From NCBI GenBank assembly GCA_009823395.1, contig CM020509.1, forward strand, positions 22,791,897 to 22,855,896: a stretch of 64,000 nucleotides of DNA, written 5' to 3'. The position numbers and the translations under genes are program-made. Positions 1-12,570 of this stretch are shown here, in pieces (positions within the stretch are counted from its first letter, which is position 1; every line of letters begins with the position of its first letter). The notes beneath the pieces are model-generated. The model worked only from the letters and a program-made list of their open reading frames with translations. It ran no database searches and was not told the DNA's origin. The DNA is from Thamnaconus septentrionalis (lineage: Eukaryota > Chordata > Actinopteri > Tetraodontiformes > Monacanthidae).

Positions 1-854
1 CTAGGGTAGCTCATACTGGCTAAGTAAGAGGCTCTATTTTGGGCGTGTTTACTGTCTGTTTTTCTATTGTTTTATTTAAAAAATAAAAGCTCTTTTCCCA
101 TTATATCTGTCTCGTGTTTACTTTTGGTGAAAATATAAAGTTTGAACTACACTGCGTCGACTCTGCCCACGGTCTCGTGATCACAGAGCTAATGAAAACA
201 CAATCGTACCGAGGCATACCGAGGCGAGGCGTGGCGAGGCACTGTTAACACGCCCAATGTCTGTGTGTGTCTGTCTGTCTGTAAAGCTGGATCCAGTGAC
301 ATCAGTGTTGACACTGCAGTTCCTTCACATTTCAAAGTGTTGAAATCCAGTTCAGTCCGAAGCCAAACAACCATCACTGGAGGGAAACACAACCCAGTGT
401 TGACTTCAAAAGTGACCAGAGCTGATGAAATCATTTCTACTGGGCAGACTGCGAGCAGAGCATCATGTGAATTAGAGCTGATTTAGAGCCAAAGATTGAA
501 ATAAAGTTCATGTCAAAGACAAAATGAAGAATTTCAATAAACAAAGATTAAAAAGTGACGAGTTGATCAAAGTGTCTCCACCCACAGGAGGAGGAAGAAG
601 AGTGGTGGGTGTGGAGCAGCACTGCAACCTGCCAGTCACACCCAGACTGATCACAGTAAGACTGTCTACCTGCACCTCCTTCACTTCTCCCTCTGAGATC
701 ATGTCAGGACCTCCAGTGAGAAGATTCACTGAGGGACGTTGAGAGCAAACAGTCACACAGCAGCTTCACCACAGCAGCTGAAAAGTTGTGGAGAGAAAAT
801 GATGCTCACACTGTCACACTGATGTTTTCTTCTCCAACCTTTTCTCTGCTCCAG
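1..854. other. Upstream of the NLR exon, no assignable gene
   Basis: No recognisable coding domain was found. Short open stretches at 265-486 and 524-742 give translations I cannot match to the usual N-terminal exons of fish NLR proteins. The last part, from about 740, reads like intron and ends with a pyrimidine-rich acceptor (ctctgctccag) at 844-854, immediately before the FISNA-NACHT exon. A GAGGC-type short repeat occurs near 213-241. Earlier exons of the NLR gene may lie here or outside the window. Confidence 0.4.
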
Positions 855-2411
855 AGGCTGATGGTCTGCAGGACCTCCTACAGCAGCAGAAGATGAGTCT
901 GGAGAGGAGATGTGAATGTGTGACTGAAGGTGAAGAAGCAGGAAGTCAAACCCTCCTCAACAGCATCTACACTGAGCTCTACATCACTGAGGGACTGGGT
1001 GAGGAGGTCAACAGACAGCATGAGGTCAGGCAGATGGAGACCAAGGAGAGCCTCCACGACCGTCCAATCAGGTGCAGCCAGATCTTTGAAGCCTCACCTG
1101 AGCAGCAGGGACTCAGAGTCAGAGTGGTGCTGACCAAGGGCGTCGCTGGGGTTGGAAAAACCTTCTCAGTGCAGAAGTTCACTCTGGACTGGGCCCAGGG
1201 CCTGGAGAACCAGGACCTTCATCTGGTGCTTCCTCTCTCATTCAGGGAGCTCAACTTGGTCAAAGAGCAGCACTACAGTCTTCTGGAGCTGCTCCATGTT
1301 TTCCATCCAACGTTAGAGAAGGTCACAGCAGAGGAGCTGCATGTCTGCAAACTTCTCTTCATCTTGGACGGCCTGGATGAAAGCAGACTGACTCTGGACT
1401 TTGAGAAGAACCAGGTGGTGACTGACGTCACTCAGAAGAAGTCAGTCAGCGTCCTGCTAACAAACCTGATCAGAGGAGATCTGCTTCCCTCGGCTCTGCT
1501 GTGGATAACTTCCAGACCTGCAGCAGCCAATCACATCCCTCCGTCATGTGTGGACAGGCTGACAGAAGTACGAGGCTTCACTGATGACCAGAAGGAGGAG
1601 TATTTAAGGAGGAGGTTCAGAGATAGAGGAGATGTGTCCAGCAGGATCATCTCCCACATCAAGGCCTCCAGGAGCCTTCTGCTGGATGACTGCCACAGTT
1701 CTGGAGAGCATGTTGAGCTCAGAGCAGAGAGGAGAGCTGCCCAAGACCCTGACTGACATGTACTCACACTTCCTGCTGGTCCAGACCAAGAGGAAGCAGC
1801 ACACGTATGGAGGAGGTCCACAGGAGCTGACGGAGGCTGACAGGGAGCTTCTTCTGAAGCTGGGCCAGCTGGCATTTGAACATCTGGAGAGTGGAAACAT
1901 CATGTTCTACAGTGAAGACCTGGAGAAGTGTGGTCTCAGTGTGACTGATGCCTCTGTGTACTCAGGAGTTTGTACAGAGATCTTCAGAAGAGAGAGTGTG
2001 ATCTTCCACAAAACCGTTTACTGCTTCGTTCATCTGAGCATCCAGGAGTTTCTGGCTGCAGTCTACAGCTTTCACTGTCACACCAACAAGAACAACCAGG
2101 TTATTCAAGATTCCCTCAAAGATGTAAAACCAGGGCCATTAGATAAATTGTCTAACCTGTTGAGAAAAGAAGGCGACCAAACCTTGGACACCTTTTTGAA
2201 GGGGATGATGGAGAAATCCCTGCAGAGTCCAAACGGTCACCTGGACTTGTTTGTTCGCTTTCTCCATGGACTCAGTCTGGAATCCAACCAGAGACCCTTA
2301 GGAGCCCTGCTGGGTCTCACTGACAACCATCCAAGAACCATAGAGAAGGTCATCAACAACCTGAAGGAGATGAACACTGGTGATGTTTCTCCTGACAGAA
2401 GCATCAACATC
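855..2411 (+). pseudogene. NLRC3-like FISNA-NACHT exon, frameshifted and truncated
   Basis: This encodes the sensor and ATPase core of a fish NLR (NLRC3-like) cytosolic immune receptor. The exon follows an acceptor at 854 and enters phase 2 (ADGLQDLLQQQK, then Met at 893). Counting from that Met, a FISNA segment (TLLNSIYTELYITEG, EVNRQHEVRQ) is followed by NACHT with Walker A GVAGVGKT at residues 83-90 and Walker B LLFILDGLDE at 154-163, then the GFTDDQKEEYLRRRF block. The frame breaks near 1,677, where the expected stretch between 'ASRSL' and 'FCWMTATVLE' is missing. The rest continues in another frame (GELPKTLTDMY, FVHLSIQEFLAAVYSF) to SPDRSINI near 2,410. The exon then runs into a GT microsatellite instead of its usual continuation. 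Family assignment is strong; loss of function is inferred from the frameshift, but an assembly error cannot be excluded. Confidence 0.88.
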
Positions 2412-2412
2412 T

Positions 2413-2413
2413 T

Positions 2414-2501
<88 letters not shown>
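2413..2501. repeat. (GT)n microsatellite at the NACHT exon break
   Basis: Almost pure GT dinucleotides over about 85 bp, directly abutting the coding sequence. The Cys-Val translation through it is an artefact of the repeat. Confidence 0.97.
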
Positions 2502-2504
<3 letters not shown>

Positions 2505-2844
2505 GGAGCCAAACACCATCGGCTTTTCAATCAGTCAGAGAGCAGACTGTCTACAACATTCTGCAAGGACCCAAACTGTATATTTGGTGAAGTCAAATGT
2601 TTTTTCTTCTGACAAACATTTATGTGAACAAAGATAAGCTGCAGCATACAGATCAGTGCACCAAAAGATCACTAAGTGTCACACATTTTCATGTGATGAC
2701 CAAAATGGTAGATATGGTGACTTTGAGGGTACATACTGTAGTATACATAAGTATTTCAAAGTAAATATTAATACATGTGTCATATTTCCTGTTTGTGCCT
2801 TTATTTTGTGTTTCTTCCCCTACTTCCTGCTTGGAATCTTTCCC
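2502..2844. other. Non-coding stretch after the NACHT exon
   Basis: AT-rich sequence with no recognisable exon. It may be intron of the NLR gene. I see no continuation of the NACHT C-terminal helical region here. Confidence 0.5.
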
Positions 2845-3303
2845 TTTTCTCCCCAGGGCTGGCACGGAGCAGCTGAAGCAGGTTCTGCTGATTAGGACCA
2901 GCTGCAGACAATCCCCATCAGCAGCAGCAGCATATAGGTCCAGCAGTCCTCCTCCTCCGTGCCAGAACATCTCGTTGCCACTCCCGAGAGTTACTGCCCT
3001 GTGTTCCGTGTATTTATGCTCCCTTTCCAAGTGCCTTTGCTGCCTTTATTTCCGTTTTTAGCCTCTGCCTAGCCAGCCTAGCGATTTTTGTTCCCTGCCT
3101 GTTTGCAGTGTCCTACCTTTGGTAGTGACTTTGTTTTCGTTTCTTTTGTGACCGTGTTCCTGGAGGATCCAGCGTTTTTGTTCTTGTTTAGCTTTTCAGT
3201 CCAGCTGTCAGTCCTGCAAGGTTGTTGGCAATAAAAGACACCTTTTTCTACCTCCTGAGACCTGTGTCCGCGCCTGAGTCCAGACCCCGTTCCAAGCGTA
3301 ACA
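2845..3303 (+). mobile_element. LTR-like block (possible solo LTR)
   Basis: A pyrimidine-rich, moderately GC-rich block between AT-rich flanks. It has a TATTTATGCTCC-like element near 3,010, an AATAAA signal at 3230-3235 and a tail 'GCGCCTGAGTCCAGACCCCG', an arrangement common in fish LTR retrotransposon LTRs. No second LTR, primer site or target duplication could be fixed, so boundaries are approximate. Confidence 0.4.
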
Positions 3304-5599
<2,296 letters not shown>

Positions 5600-6446
5600 G
5601 AAACTGTATGTGCTGTCATTCTTGGCCAGGTCTCTCTTGTAAAAGAGATCTTGGATCTCAAAGGGACAAACCTGGTTAAATAGTTCTAATAATAATTCAA
5701 CTACAGAAAAGAGTTATTAAAACAATAAATAAAGTTAACTAAAGCACAAATCAATGATTGATAGAGTCAAAGATCTTCCAATTCATAGATATAGTGGATT
5801 TGAAAACATTAGAAATACTATTTCCAGGAAAGATTGAAAATCTTGCGCTCAGTATTCTAAGTTTTTTAAAGTGAGAGAAAATCAATCCATGTTCAGAGGG
5901 TTGAGTGTCTTTGAATGATGGAAGGTGAGAACCATTGTTAAATATAGATGTCTTTCTTTTTTGGGAGTTCCATTTTGGAATGGGATCAGTGTCCATTTTA
6001 AAATGTGTGGTTCTTTGTTGAGTTGAAAAAATCTTGAAGGGCAAAATACTTGATGATGATGAGGATAAATGACTGAAATGTGAGTCAATGATGAAGAATA
6101 ATGTCAAGCATATTTTGTTGAATTGCGTTTCTGTTTTTTTCCTTTTTGATTTTGTCTGACAAATTATTCCAGCTAATCTTATAGACTGTCTAGGAGAGGC
6201 AAGAATCAGCTTGGGCTTCAGCCTGCTGCTTTTTCCTTCACACAGTTATGTTTTTGTTGTTGTGATTCTTTATAATGTGTACATTTGTTTGGAAGCTTCC
6301 TTTTCATTGTTGTCAGTTGATTGCACAAGATTGATTGAATTTACACTGTCAACCAAAATCCACTATTCAATCATTCATGGTGATGATGATGATGATGATG
6401 ATGGTGATGGAAGCAGCAACTTCTCACTCTGCTCTCCTTCATTCAG
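5600..6446. other. Intron-like stretch before the first LRR exon
   Basis: No gene seen. A short GAT repeat occurs at about 6,380-6,404. The end, 'gctctccttcattcag', is a good splice acceptor for the LRR exon that follows. Confidence 0.5.
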
Positions 6447-6608
6447 TGAACTCTCAGAGCTTCAGTGTGCAGTGGTGTCTTCAGCTCTGCAGTCCAGCCC
6501 CTCCCACCTCACACTGCTGGACCTGAGTCTCACCACCCTGAAGGATCCTGGAGTGAAGCTGCTCTGTGCTGGACTGCAGAGTCCAAACTGCAGACTGGAA
6601 GTTCTCAG
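6447..6608 (+). CDS. NLR leucine-rich repeat exon 1
   Basis: One LRR-exon unit of the NLRC3-like gene, likely forming part of the ligand- or partner-contacting horseshoe. The visible protein runs [20 protein letters not shown] then [19 protein letters not shown] and ends LEVLR. It carries the LxxLxLS / LKDxGVKLL pattern of fish ribonuclease-inhibitor-type LRRs. It is bounded by acceptor cattcag at 6446 and donor AG|GTCAGT at 6608. At 162 nt it is 12 nt shorter than the standard 174-nt unit seen downstream. The in-frame phase (split after AG) matches the other LRR exons, so it could splice to them. Confidence 0.8.
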
Positions 6609-7208
6609 GTCAGTTCCTGCTTTCTACTGGTGGACAGTGTGTGTCAGCAGATGACAACTGGTGTGTAACTCTGCTCAGTGTGAAGACTTTGAAGCAGATA
6701 TTAAAGACTCATCTAGACAAAGTGGATTTTGTTGATATTTTCATGTCAACAATCTGCAGCCAGAAAAGACTTTGGATGGTGGAAGAAAGTGTGGAAAATG
6801 TCTCCAGTCACTTTGGAGCTCAATGGAAGTTGTTGATTGGTGATGAAGGTCACATGACTGAGCAGCAGATCCTGTGAAGAAATATGAGAGGCAGATTAAT
6901 AGTGCAGCAGTATTTCTTCATCTTGTCCTTTGAATGTGTTTGACTTGTAACGAGACTCTGATGACTGAAAACAGCCACAAGCACACAAAGGACTCACTGA
7001 TTATTTTCCATCTTCACTGCTGATTGGCTGCACACTGACTGACACACTGCTGTTGTTGTTGTGTTGACAACACACTGGCACAATGACTGGTTTGAGGGAA
7101 TGACTCAGTGATCCCTACAGCTGCACATCTGGATCATCAACAGGGAGAAATGACTCTTAATATGACATTTACACCATGGAAGAAATCAAAGATTTATTCT
7201 TTATTCAG
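6609..7208. other. Intron between LRR exons 1 and 2
   Basis: Begins GTCAGT and ends in 'tattcag'. No other feature seen. Confidence 0.6.
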
Positions 7209-7382
7209 TTTGGAGAGGTGCGGGTTGTCAGAGCTCAGCTGTGATTGGCTGCTCTCAGCTCTGAAGTCCAACCCCTCCCACCTCAGACACCTGGACCTGA
7301 CTGAGAACCAGCTGCAGGATTCAGGAGTGAAGGTGCTGAGTGGTTTTCTGCAGAGTCCAGACTGTAAACTGGAGACTCTGAG
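7209..7382 (+). CDS. NLR leucine-rich repeat exon 2
   Basis: A standard 174-nt LRR exon (58 residues) of the NLRC3-like gene, in phase 2 on both sides. It reads [40 protein letters not shown], then a [14 protein letters not shown] end. Acceptor ttattcag at 7208 and donor AG|GTCAGT at 7383 are both canonical. No stop or frameshift is present. Sequence is closest to the LRR exons at 9400 and 18664. Confidence 0.88.
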
Positions 7383-8289
7383 GTCAGTTCACCCTCTTCA
7401 CTCTACAACTTCTATCACTCTTGTTATTGTTGTCATCATTTTTCATCTTCACTGCTGTTGGAAATTTCAATTGAAGTCACTTTGTTCATGTTTAGCATTA
7501 AACTGGATCTAAAGGTACAGTGTGTACAATCCAACTTGTATCACTCTTGTTATTGTTGTCATGATTTTCACTTGACTGGGCCCTGTTGCAGGAAACTAGG
7601 ATGAGGGATTAAGCTGGGATATCTTGGTTATTCTGGATCAATTGATGTGTGATCTGGTTGCACAACAGTGGGATAGGTGGAAGTGAGATATGTTCTGCTA
7701 GAAGTTACCACGGAGATTTATTGTGTGGAGTGAGCTGCTCCAGACCAGGCTGATTTCCAGGATCTATTTCATCCTTGTCTCAGTCAACAGTCACCACCAG
7801 TGGAAAGCAGTGCTTCTTCCACTCAACACTGCACATTCTTATCACATTCACCTCCAGCCACTGTCATCATTTCAAGCTTTGGAATCATTTCATTTCAATG
7901 ATGATAGAGAAATGAGTTGAGATAATGTTGCAATCATTGGATCATTTCTAACATGACTTCTACTTTGCCGTGCATCCTATATAAAAATACACATCCCATA
8001 GAAAGATGAAGACACATCAAAGAGTAACATGAGGTTGTTGTTGTGACAGTGGACGGTCCTGTCACTATGCCTCCAATTGAAATTTGTGTTCCAGGCAGCA
8101 TACAGTGTGCATTGAAATCATGACTCACCTCCCACTCCAGTTTCTTCTTTCAAGGTGGAGTTCTTGATTTTGGACTCTAATTGGAGGTCTTCAGTCTTTC
8201 TCTGAATGTACCCAACAGTGTGACAGTGCTGCCATAGACTACAAGGCCAAGCAAAGTTAGAGAGTCTGAATGCATTTCATGTGAATGTG

Positions 8290-8655
8290 TCCCATGTAGA
8301 GTTAGAAGAACACACCTTGTATGAAGTGGGTGGCATCTTGGGAGGACATCCATTAGTTTGTGTCCCCCCAGGGACCTCCTCCAACACAGGCCTGCCTTTG
8401 ATGAGAGCCAAGGCCATGTCCTCTGTCTGGGTGAGGGCAGCTTCTGGTGGTCCACCACCTCAACCCCTGTGGTGCACATTCTGTTGGACTGCTAAACCAG
8501 AGCAGACAATATCAGCAGCCACCTTCCGCATACAATGTCCACTTGTGTATCTGAAATGTTAGTGAGGGCACTTCCCATTCTGCAGGGCCTTCTTGTATTT
8601 TATTTGAACTTGCTGCCATGTCCTTGTTGGCTCAGTCATGTTTGATCTCTACGTA

Positions 8656-8699
<44 letters not shown>

Positions 8700-9107
8700 G
8701 AGAAACTTTTTGTCCGCTCTAACTCAGTGATTAGGGTTGACTATTGATCAAAATTGTTCCGGTTTGTTTACAGGTACATTGACACAATTTCACTCGCATC
8801 TGCAATAAATTCCATCTAAAATTTCAACTGGTTCATCATCAGAGTATGACTATGTTTTTAGATGTGATTATTAGGATGAGCGAGGATGATGGTCATTGTG
8901 ATTGTTTCAGCGGAGCAGCGACTTCGTATTTGTGCACTTCTTCCTCATTCTGACAGTCTGCGAGACTTTGCCAAGTTTTTCTCTCTGTTTTACCACTGTG
9001 GTGGTGTTGCCTTTCTGCTGGATTTTCTTCTTTGACCTCCTCATCAGCCTCCATGAGGATTTCCGCCTTGGACGGGAAAAGGGCGCCGCTCTCGTTGTCA
9101 TGGCCAA
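8290..9107 (-). pseudogene. Broken Myb/SANT-like DNA-binding gene of a Harbinger element
   Basis: Reading the minus strand from 9,107: an N-terminal piece around 9,070-8,905 (RKSSWRLMRRSKKK, QQKGNTTTVVKQREKLGKV) matches the KGNT..xxxK.REKAW pattern of Harbinger-associated Myb/SANT proteins. After a gap containing the AC microsatellite, a segment at 8,620-8,585 reads like QQVKIKYK..LQNGK in part. Then at about 8,460-8,350 GGGPPEAALTQTEDMALALI, GRPVLEEVPGGT is the typical C-terminal linker of this family. The pieces lie in different frames with stops between them. In intact Harbinger elements this protein assists nuclear import and DNA binding of the transposase; this copy cannot make it. Confidence 0.6.
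8655..8697. repeat. (AC)n microsatellite
   Basis: About 21 AC units, lying inside the Harbinger-like remnant. Confidence 0.97.
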
Positions 9108-9399
9108 TCCGTCAATCCCAGCTCCATAACGGGGGTCTATGGAAGGGAGCCGCGTGCGCGCACTGATCCAGGATAGCTTTCACCTGGCTTGATGAATCCG
9201 TGTCTTCTCATCCTGGATGGCTTTTAGTGCAACCCATGAAGCCTGGACACACGTGTTGTGGATTGGTTGAACGCTGAAGGCTTAGTGACTCATGTTGGAT
9301 GACGCAATCCTACTTTGGTGCAAGGGAGATGCAAGGGGGATGACACCCTGGAAAAACTCTCCATCATTATAAACTCTCCATCATTTATTCTCTATTCAG

Positions 9400-9576
9400 G
9401 TTGTGGGGCTGCAGTTTGTCAGAGCTCAGCTGTGATTGGCTGCTCTCAGCTCTGAATTCCAACCCCTCCCACCTCAGACACCTGGACCTGAGTCAGAACC
9501 ACCTGCTGAAGGATTCAGGAGTGAGGGAGCTGAGTGGTTTTCTGCAGAGTCCAGACTGTAAACTGGAGACTCTCAG
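9400..9576 (+). CDS. NLR leucine-rich repeat exon 3
   Basis: A 177-nt LRR exon of the NLRC3-like gene, open throughout: [40 protein letters not shown], then [10 protein letters not shown]. It has one extra codon (LL in LLKDSGV) compared with the 174-nt units. Acceptor ctattcag at 9399, donor AG|GTCAGT at 9577. The 60 bp before the acceptor (gatgacaccctggaaaaact...) is repeated before the exons at 9939 and 19195, showing that these exons arose by duplication together with their intron flanks. Confidence 0.88.
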
Positions 9577-9938
9577 GTCAGTACTGGTTTGGAACCAGTG
9601 GATGATGGTTTCAGCACCAAACACAGTTCATCACACATGTTGAATAAACATTGAACTGAAGGTTGATTCATATCAAAATGACATCTAGAAATATGAAAAC
9701 TTCATTCTGTTAATATTTGAAATTGAAAACAGGTCATCAGTGGTCATGTGACCAAATATCATTTCAACACATTAGTTTTGGACTGAGGATTTAATTTCAA
9801 GGTGTCCCTCTCTCCCTCCCTCTCTTTTTCTGTAGTGTCAGATTCTGAAGTCGACATTTCACTTTAATTTTCAGAGTGATGACACCCTGGAAAAACTCTC
9901 CATCATTATAAACTCTCCATCATTTATTCTCTATTCAG

Positions 9939-10112
9939 GTTGTGGAGCTGCAGTTTGTCAGAGCTCAGCTGTGATTGGCTGCTCTCAGCTCTGAAGTCCA
10001 ACCCCTCCCACCTCAGACACCTGGACCTGAGTGAGAACCAGGTGAAGGAATCATCAGTGAAGCCACTGATGGATTTTGTCCACAGCAGAGACTATCAACT
10101 GGAGAGTGTGAG
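9939..10112 (+). CDS. NLR leucine-rich repeat exon 4
   Basis: A 174-nt LRR exon, open: [40 protein letters not shown], then MDFVHSRDYQLESVR. The second half (VKPLMDFVHSRDYQLESV) differs from the other units and is shared with the exon at 19195, so this is the specialised last LRR before the terminus. Canonical acceptor at 9938 and donor at 10113. Confidence 0.87.
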
Positions 10113-10421
10113 GTCAGTACTGGTTTGGAACCAGTGGATGATGGTTCCAGCACCAAAGCCAGTTGATCCCACAGCAGAGGTCCAGTGTTCCCAGTCACAG
10201 TGTGAGAGGAGGATGGTGACGTGCAGCTGCTCCTCATTCATCCAACATCTGCTGCCAAACTGCTTCTTCTCTCAGTTCACCACTCAATTATTGATCAGTT
10301 CATTTTCATCAGGCCTCAGTATCAGTCCAACACTCCATGGTCACATAACCTTCACGTCTCTGAGATGATGCGTTCAAGAACCTTGAGTCCTGACTCCTTC
10401 TGTCTCTTTTTCTGTCTGCAG

Positions 10422-10437
10422 ATGGAAGAAGTATTGA
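10422..10437 (+). CDS. Terminal NLR exon (short tail and stop)
   Basis: Follows acceptor 'tctgtctgcag' at 10411-10421. In the phase set by the preceding exon it adds RWKKY and then TGA at 10435-10437. The receptor therefore ends just after its LRRs, with no B30.2/SPRY domain, unlike many fish NLRs. The terminal exon is inferred from splice phase and from conservation of the same arrangement at 19747. Confidence 0.6.
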
Positions 10438-11384
10438 GGGAGGATGAGAAGCATGAAGAGGAGAGCTCCATCTCGTGGTGGCTGACAAAAGTACAGAAGT
10501 ACAGTGGAGATGATTGACACACAGAGGCTCTGCTCCTCGGATGGTTGACCCAGGGCCCAATAGGACTTTAGGCATAACTCAGAACATGTATCCCACGTGT
10601 AGATATATGTAGACTAGATCAGGGCTACAGCTACCATTTCCAAACTCATCCAGACAAACTGAATCTCATGCAATCAATGTCTCGCATTTCACATTAGGAA
10701 TAAGTGACAATACAATGTGATGTCATGTCATTCAGTGAGATGTGAGCATGGTTCTACCTCCACGGCAGAGTGCTCAGGGCTGCTCCCCACTAGCTGTGTG
10801 ACGCTGCCGAGTGCTAGCATCTCTCCCTCTCTCTCTGTCTCAGCAGCAGCAGACAGGGCTGCAAAAAAAAGAAATACAGTCTGAGTGACGCACTGGAGCT
10901 GTGTATTTCCTAGCTCACCACAATGGCATAACAACAGAACATGGGAGAGGCTCCCGGTGTTGGTGACCGCCAAGTATTGGCCCACGGCACCAGCACTTCT
11001 CTCCAAATGTTTCCTTTCTTTTACGGTCCTGGTAACTAGAGTTGCCAACCGTCCCGTACTGAACTGATACGGGATGCCCTGTATTTTTGGGTCGTGGAAG
11101 AAATGACAGCTTGTTATGGTGATTCTCAGTCACTCACTCACTTGCGGACTGCGTGCGCGCCTTGCACAGCTACACACACACGAGCAAAAAGAAGGGACAG
11201 CTATCTTGAGCTATGGAAGCAGGAGCAGGACATTCTTTCTGTACTGTTCCTGTGCTTACCTTTTTCAAAGAGTCACGGAGGTGTAAAAGACGTTAAGCAA
11301 CATGACGTTGGTGAAAACCACAAGAAAACCCAGAAGCAGAGGAGAAGCCATGGGAGCCCTGACACAGTTCACCATTGTCACAGT
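10438..11384. other. NLR 3' flank and unassigned sequence
   Basis: Probably 3' untranslated region first, then intergenic DNA. No polyadenylation signal is obvious close to the stop. From 11,040, 'gttgccaaccgtcccgtact' resembles the edge of a repeat found widely in fish, but I cannot define an element. Confidence 0.4.
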
Positions 11385-12552
11385 GCGTTTACATGCAGAG
11401 CTTAATCGGAGTAAGAAATAATTTGGTTTTCTCGTCTAATCGCAGTTCTCACCTTATACATGCAGCTGAGAAATTCGAATTATTGATGGAAACGTGTCAT
11501 CCTCCAAACACTAGGGGGTGGCGTGAGTCTTCTCAGCTGTTCAGCTGCTTTCGGTTGACATATTATCATTATATGTACGATAGTTCATAATGTACGTGTT
11601 ACTTACTTTGCAGATAAGGTGTATCCTATTTCCCGGTTTCATGGTGATTTTAAAAGACAGATGTAGTATCTGAACTTATGTGCATGATCCTATGTATATG
11701 TACTGGCTTGAACTTATGTCCATGAACTCATTTGAACCAAGAAGGACCCGGGTTGAACCTCTCCATATAAGGCAGTGATTGATTCCATATGGTGCCTCGG
11801 CAAAGGGGTCTGGTCAGTCTTGTTATTCAGCACTGCCAGCAAATTCCTTCTTCTGGTAAACACTTGGGGTACGGCCAAGAAATGTATAGATTCTCCCCCA
11901 CTCCTAGTATCTTCATCTCAGGTTACAGGGGTGTATAAGAGGAGATGTGAACAAAGGATCCTTGGGAGTTGCTCACATCAGGCCAAAGAGAACCCCCCAG
12001 GCGACCCGGGTGCCTGTTTGATTTCTGACTTCTTTGCAATAAACCAGTTTTTATACAACCAAGTCAGTGTCAGCGAAGACTCCTTCAACATCTACATCCC
12101 TGGAAGCCACCTGAAGAATTCACCACACAGACAAGAACGTTGTTTGCTGTTGGAGGGCTACAACAACACAATGTCTTCGATGCTATGCTTTGTGCTGTCG
12201 CTACGGACCCGAAACTCTCGTTCTTGTTGGATGCGGGTTCGGAGCACAGACTGGTGGGAGAGGGTCGTATTGAAGGAGTTTTCAGACACGGAATGGAAAG
12301 ACAATTTCCGAATGACGCGCAGATCATTCAACAAACTTTGTGGACTGATGAAAGATGTTTTAAGCCCCTAGGAGTTGACTGTTAGAACACCAACTCCCCT
12401 CCAGATGAGAACCGCTATTGTTTTATACAAACTGGCTAGCTTTGCAGAATACCGCATCGTTGCAAACCAGTTTGGAGAGCAAAAATCCACAGCTAAAAAG
12501 TTTGTGTACAGGTTTTGCAAAGGAATGGTGTCTTCAGTTATACACACGCTCA
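11385..12552 (+). mobile_element. Harbinger element, 5' part, cut by a TTAA element
   Basis: Starts near 'acagtgcgtttacatgcaga', a likely terminal or subterminal region, and carries the N-terminal half of a HARBI1-type transposase. It is interrupted at 12,553 by the TTAA-flanked element. No matching transposase sequence resumes after 17,630, so the remainder was lost. Confidence 0.5.
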
Positions 12553-12570
12553 TTAAAGGGCACCTATGAT
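12120..12570 (+). pseudogene. HARBI1-type transposase N-terminal fragment, frameshifted
   Basis: HARBI1-type nucleases move PIF/Harbinger DNA transposons. The first part (to 12,371) reads TDWWERVVLKEFSDTEWKDN, FRMTRRSFNKLCGLMKDVL. A shift of frame at about 12,370 leads to VRTPTPLQMRTAIVLYKLAS, YRIVANQFGEQKSTAKKFVY, FCKGMVSSVIHTLIK. This is the helix-turn-helix N-terminal region of the family. The DDE catalytic domain with its Asp and Glu residues is absent, because the coding sequence stops at the TTAA insertion. Non-functional. Confidence 0.82.

Larger units (their letters stand above)
7570..9235. mobile_element. Harbinger-type element remnant inside the NLR gene
   Basis: The block starts with 'ccctgttgcaggaaactagg' near 7,570 and ends near 9,235 with an approximate inverted counterpart (tctcatcctggatggctttt agtgcaac). 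It encloses a minus-strand Myb/SANT-like gene typical of the second gene of PIF/Harbinger elements. No DDE transposase is visible, so this is an internally deleted copy. Terminal boundaries are approximate because the ends are diverged. Confidence 0.5.

Noticed and set aside
2380..2637. Open frames of repeated Cys-Val or His-Thr across GT repeats (also at 5,437-5,683 and 38,417-38,659)
   Set aside because: They are translations of simple dinucleotide repeats with no domain at either end beyond the adjoining real exon.
11775..12120. Start of the 198-codon frame before the HARBI1 motifs
   Set aside because: Only the part after about 12,120 resembles the family; the earlier part is probably untranslated or intronic sequence of the element.
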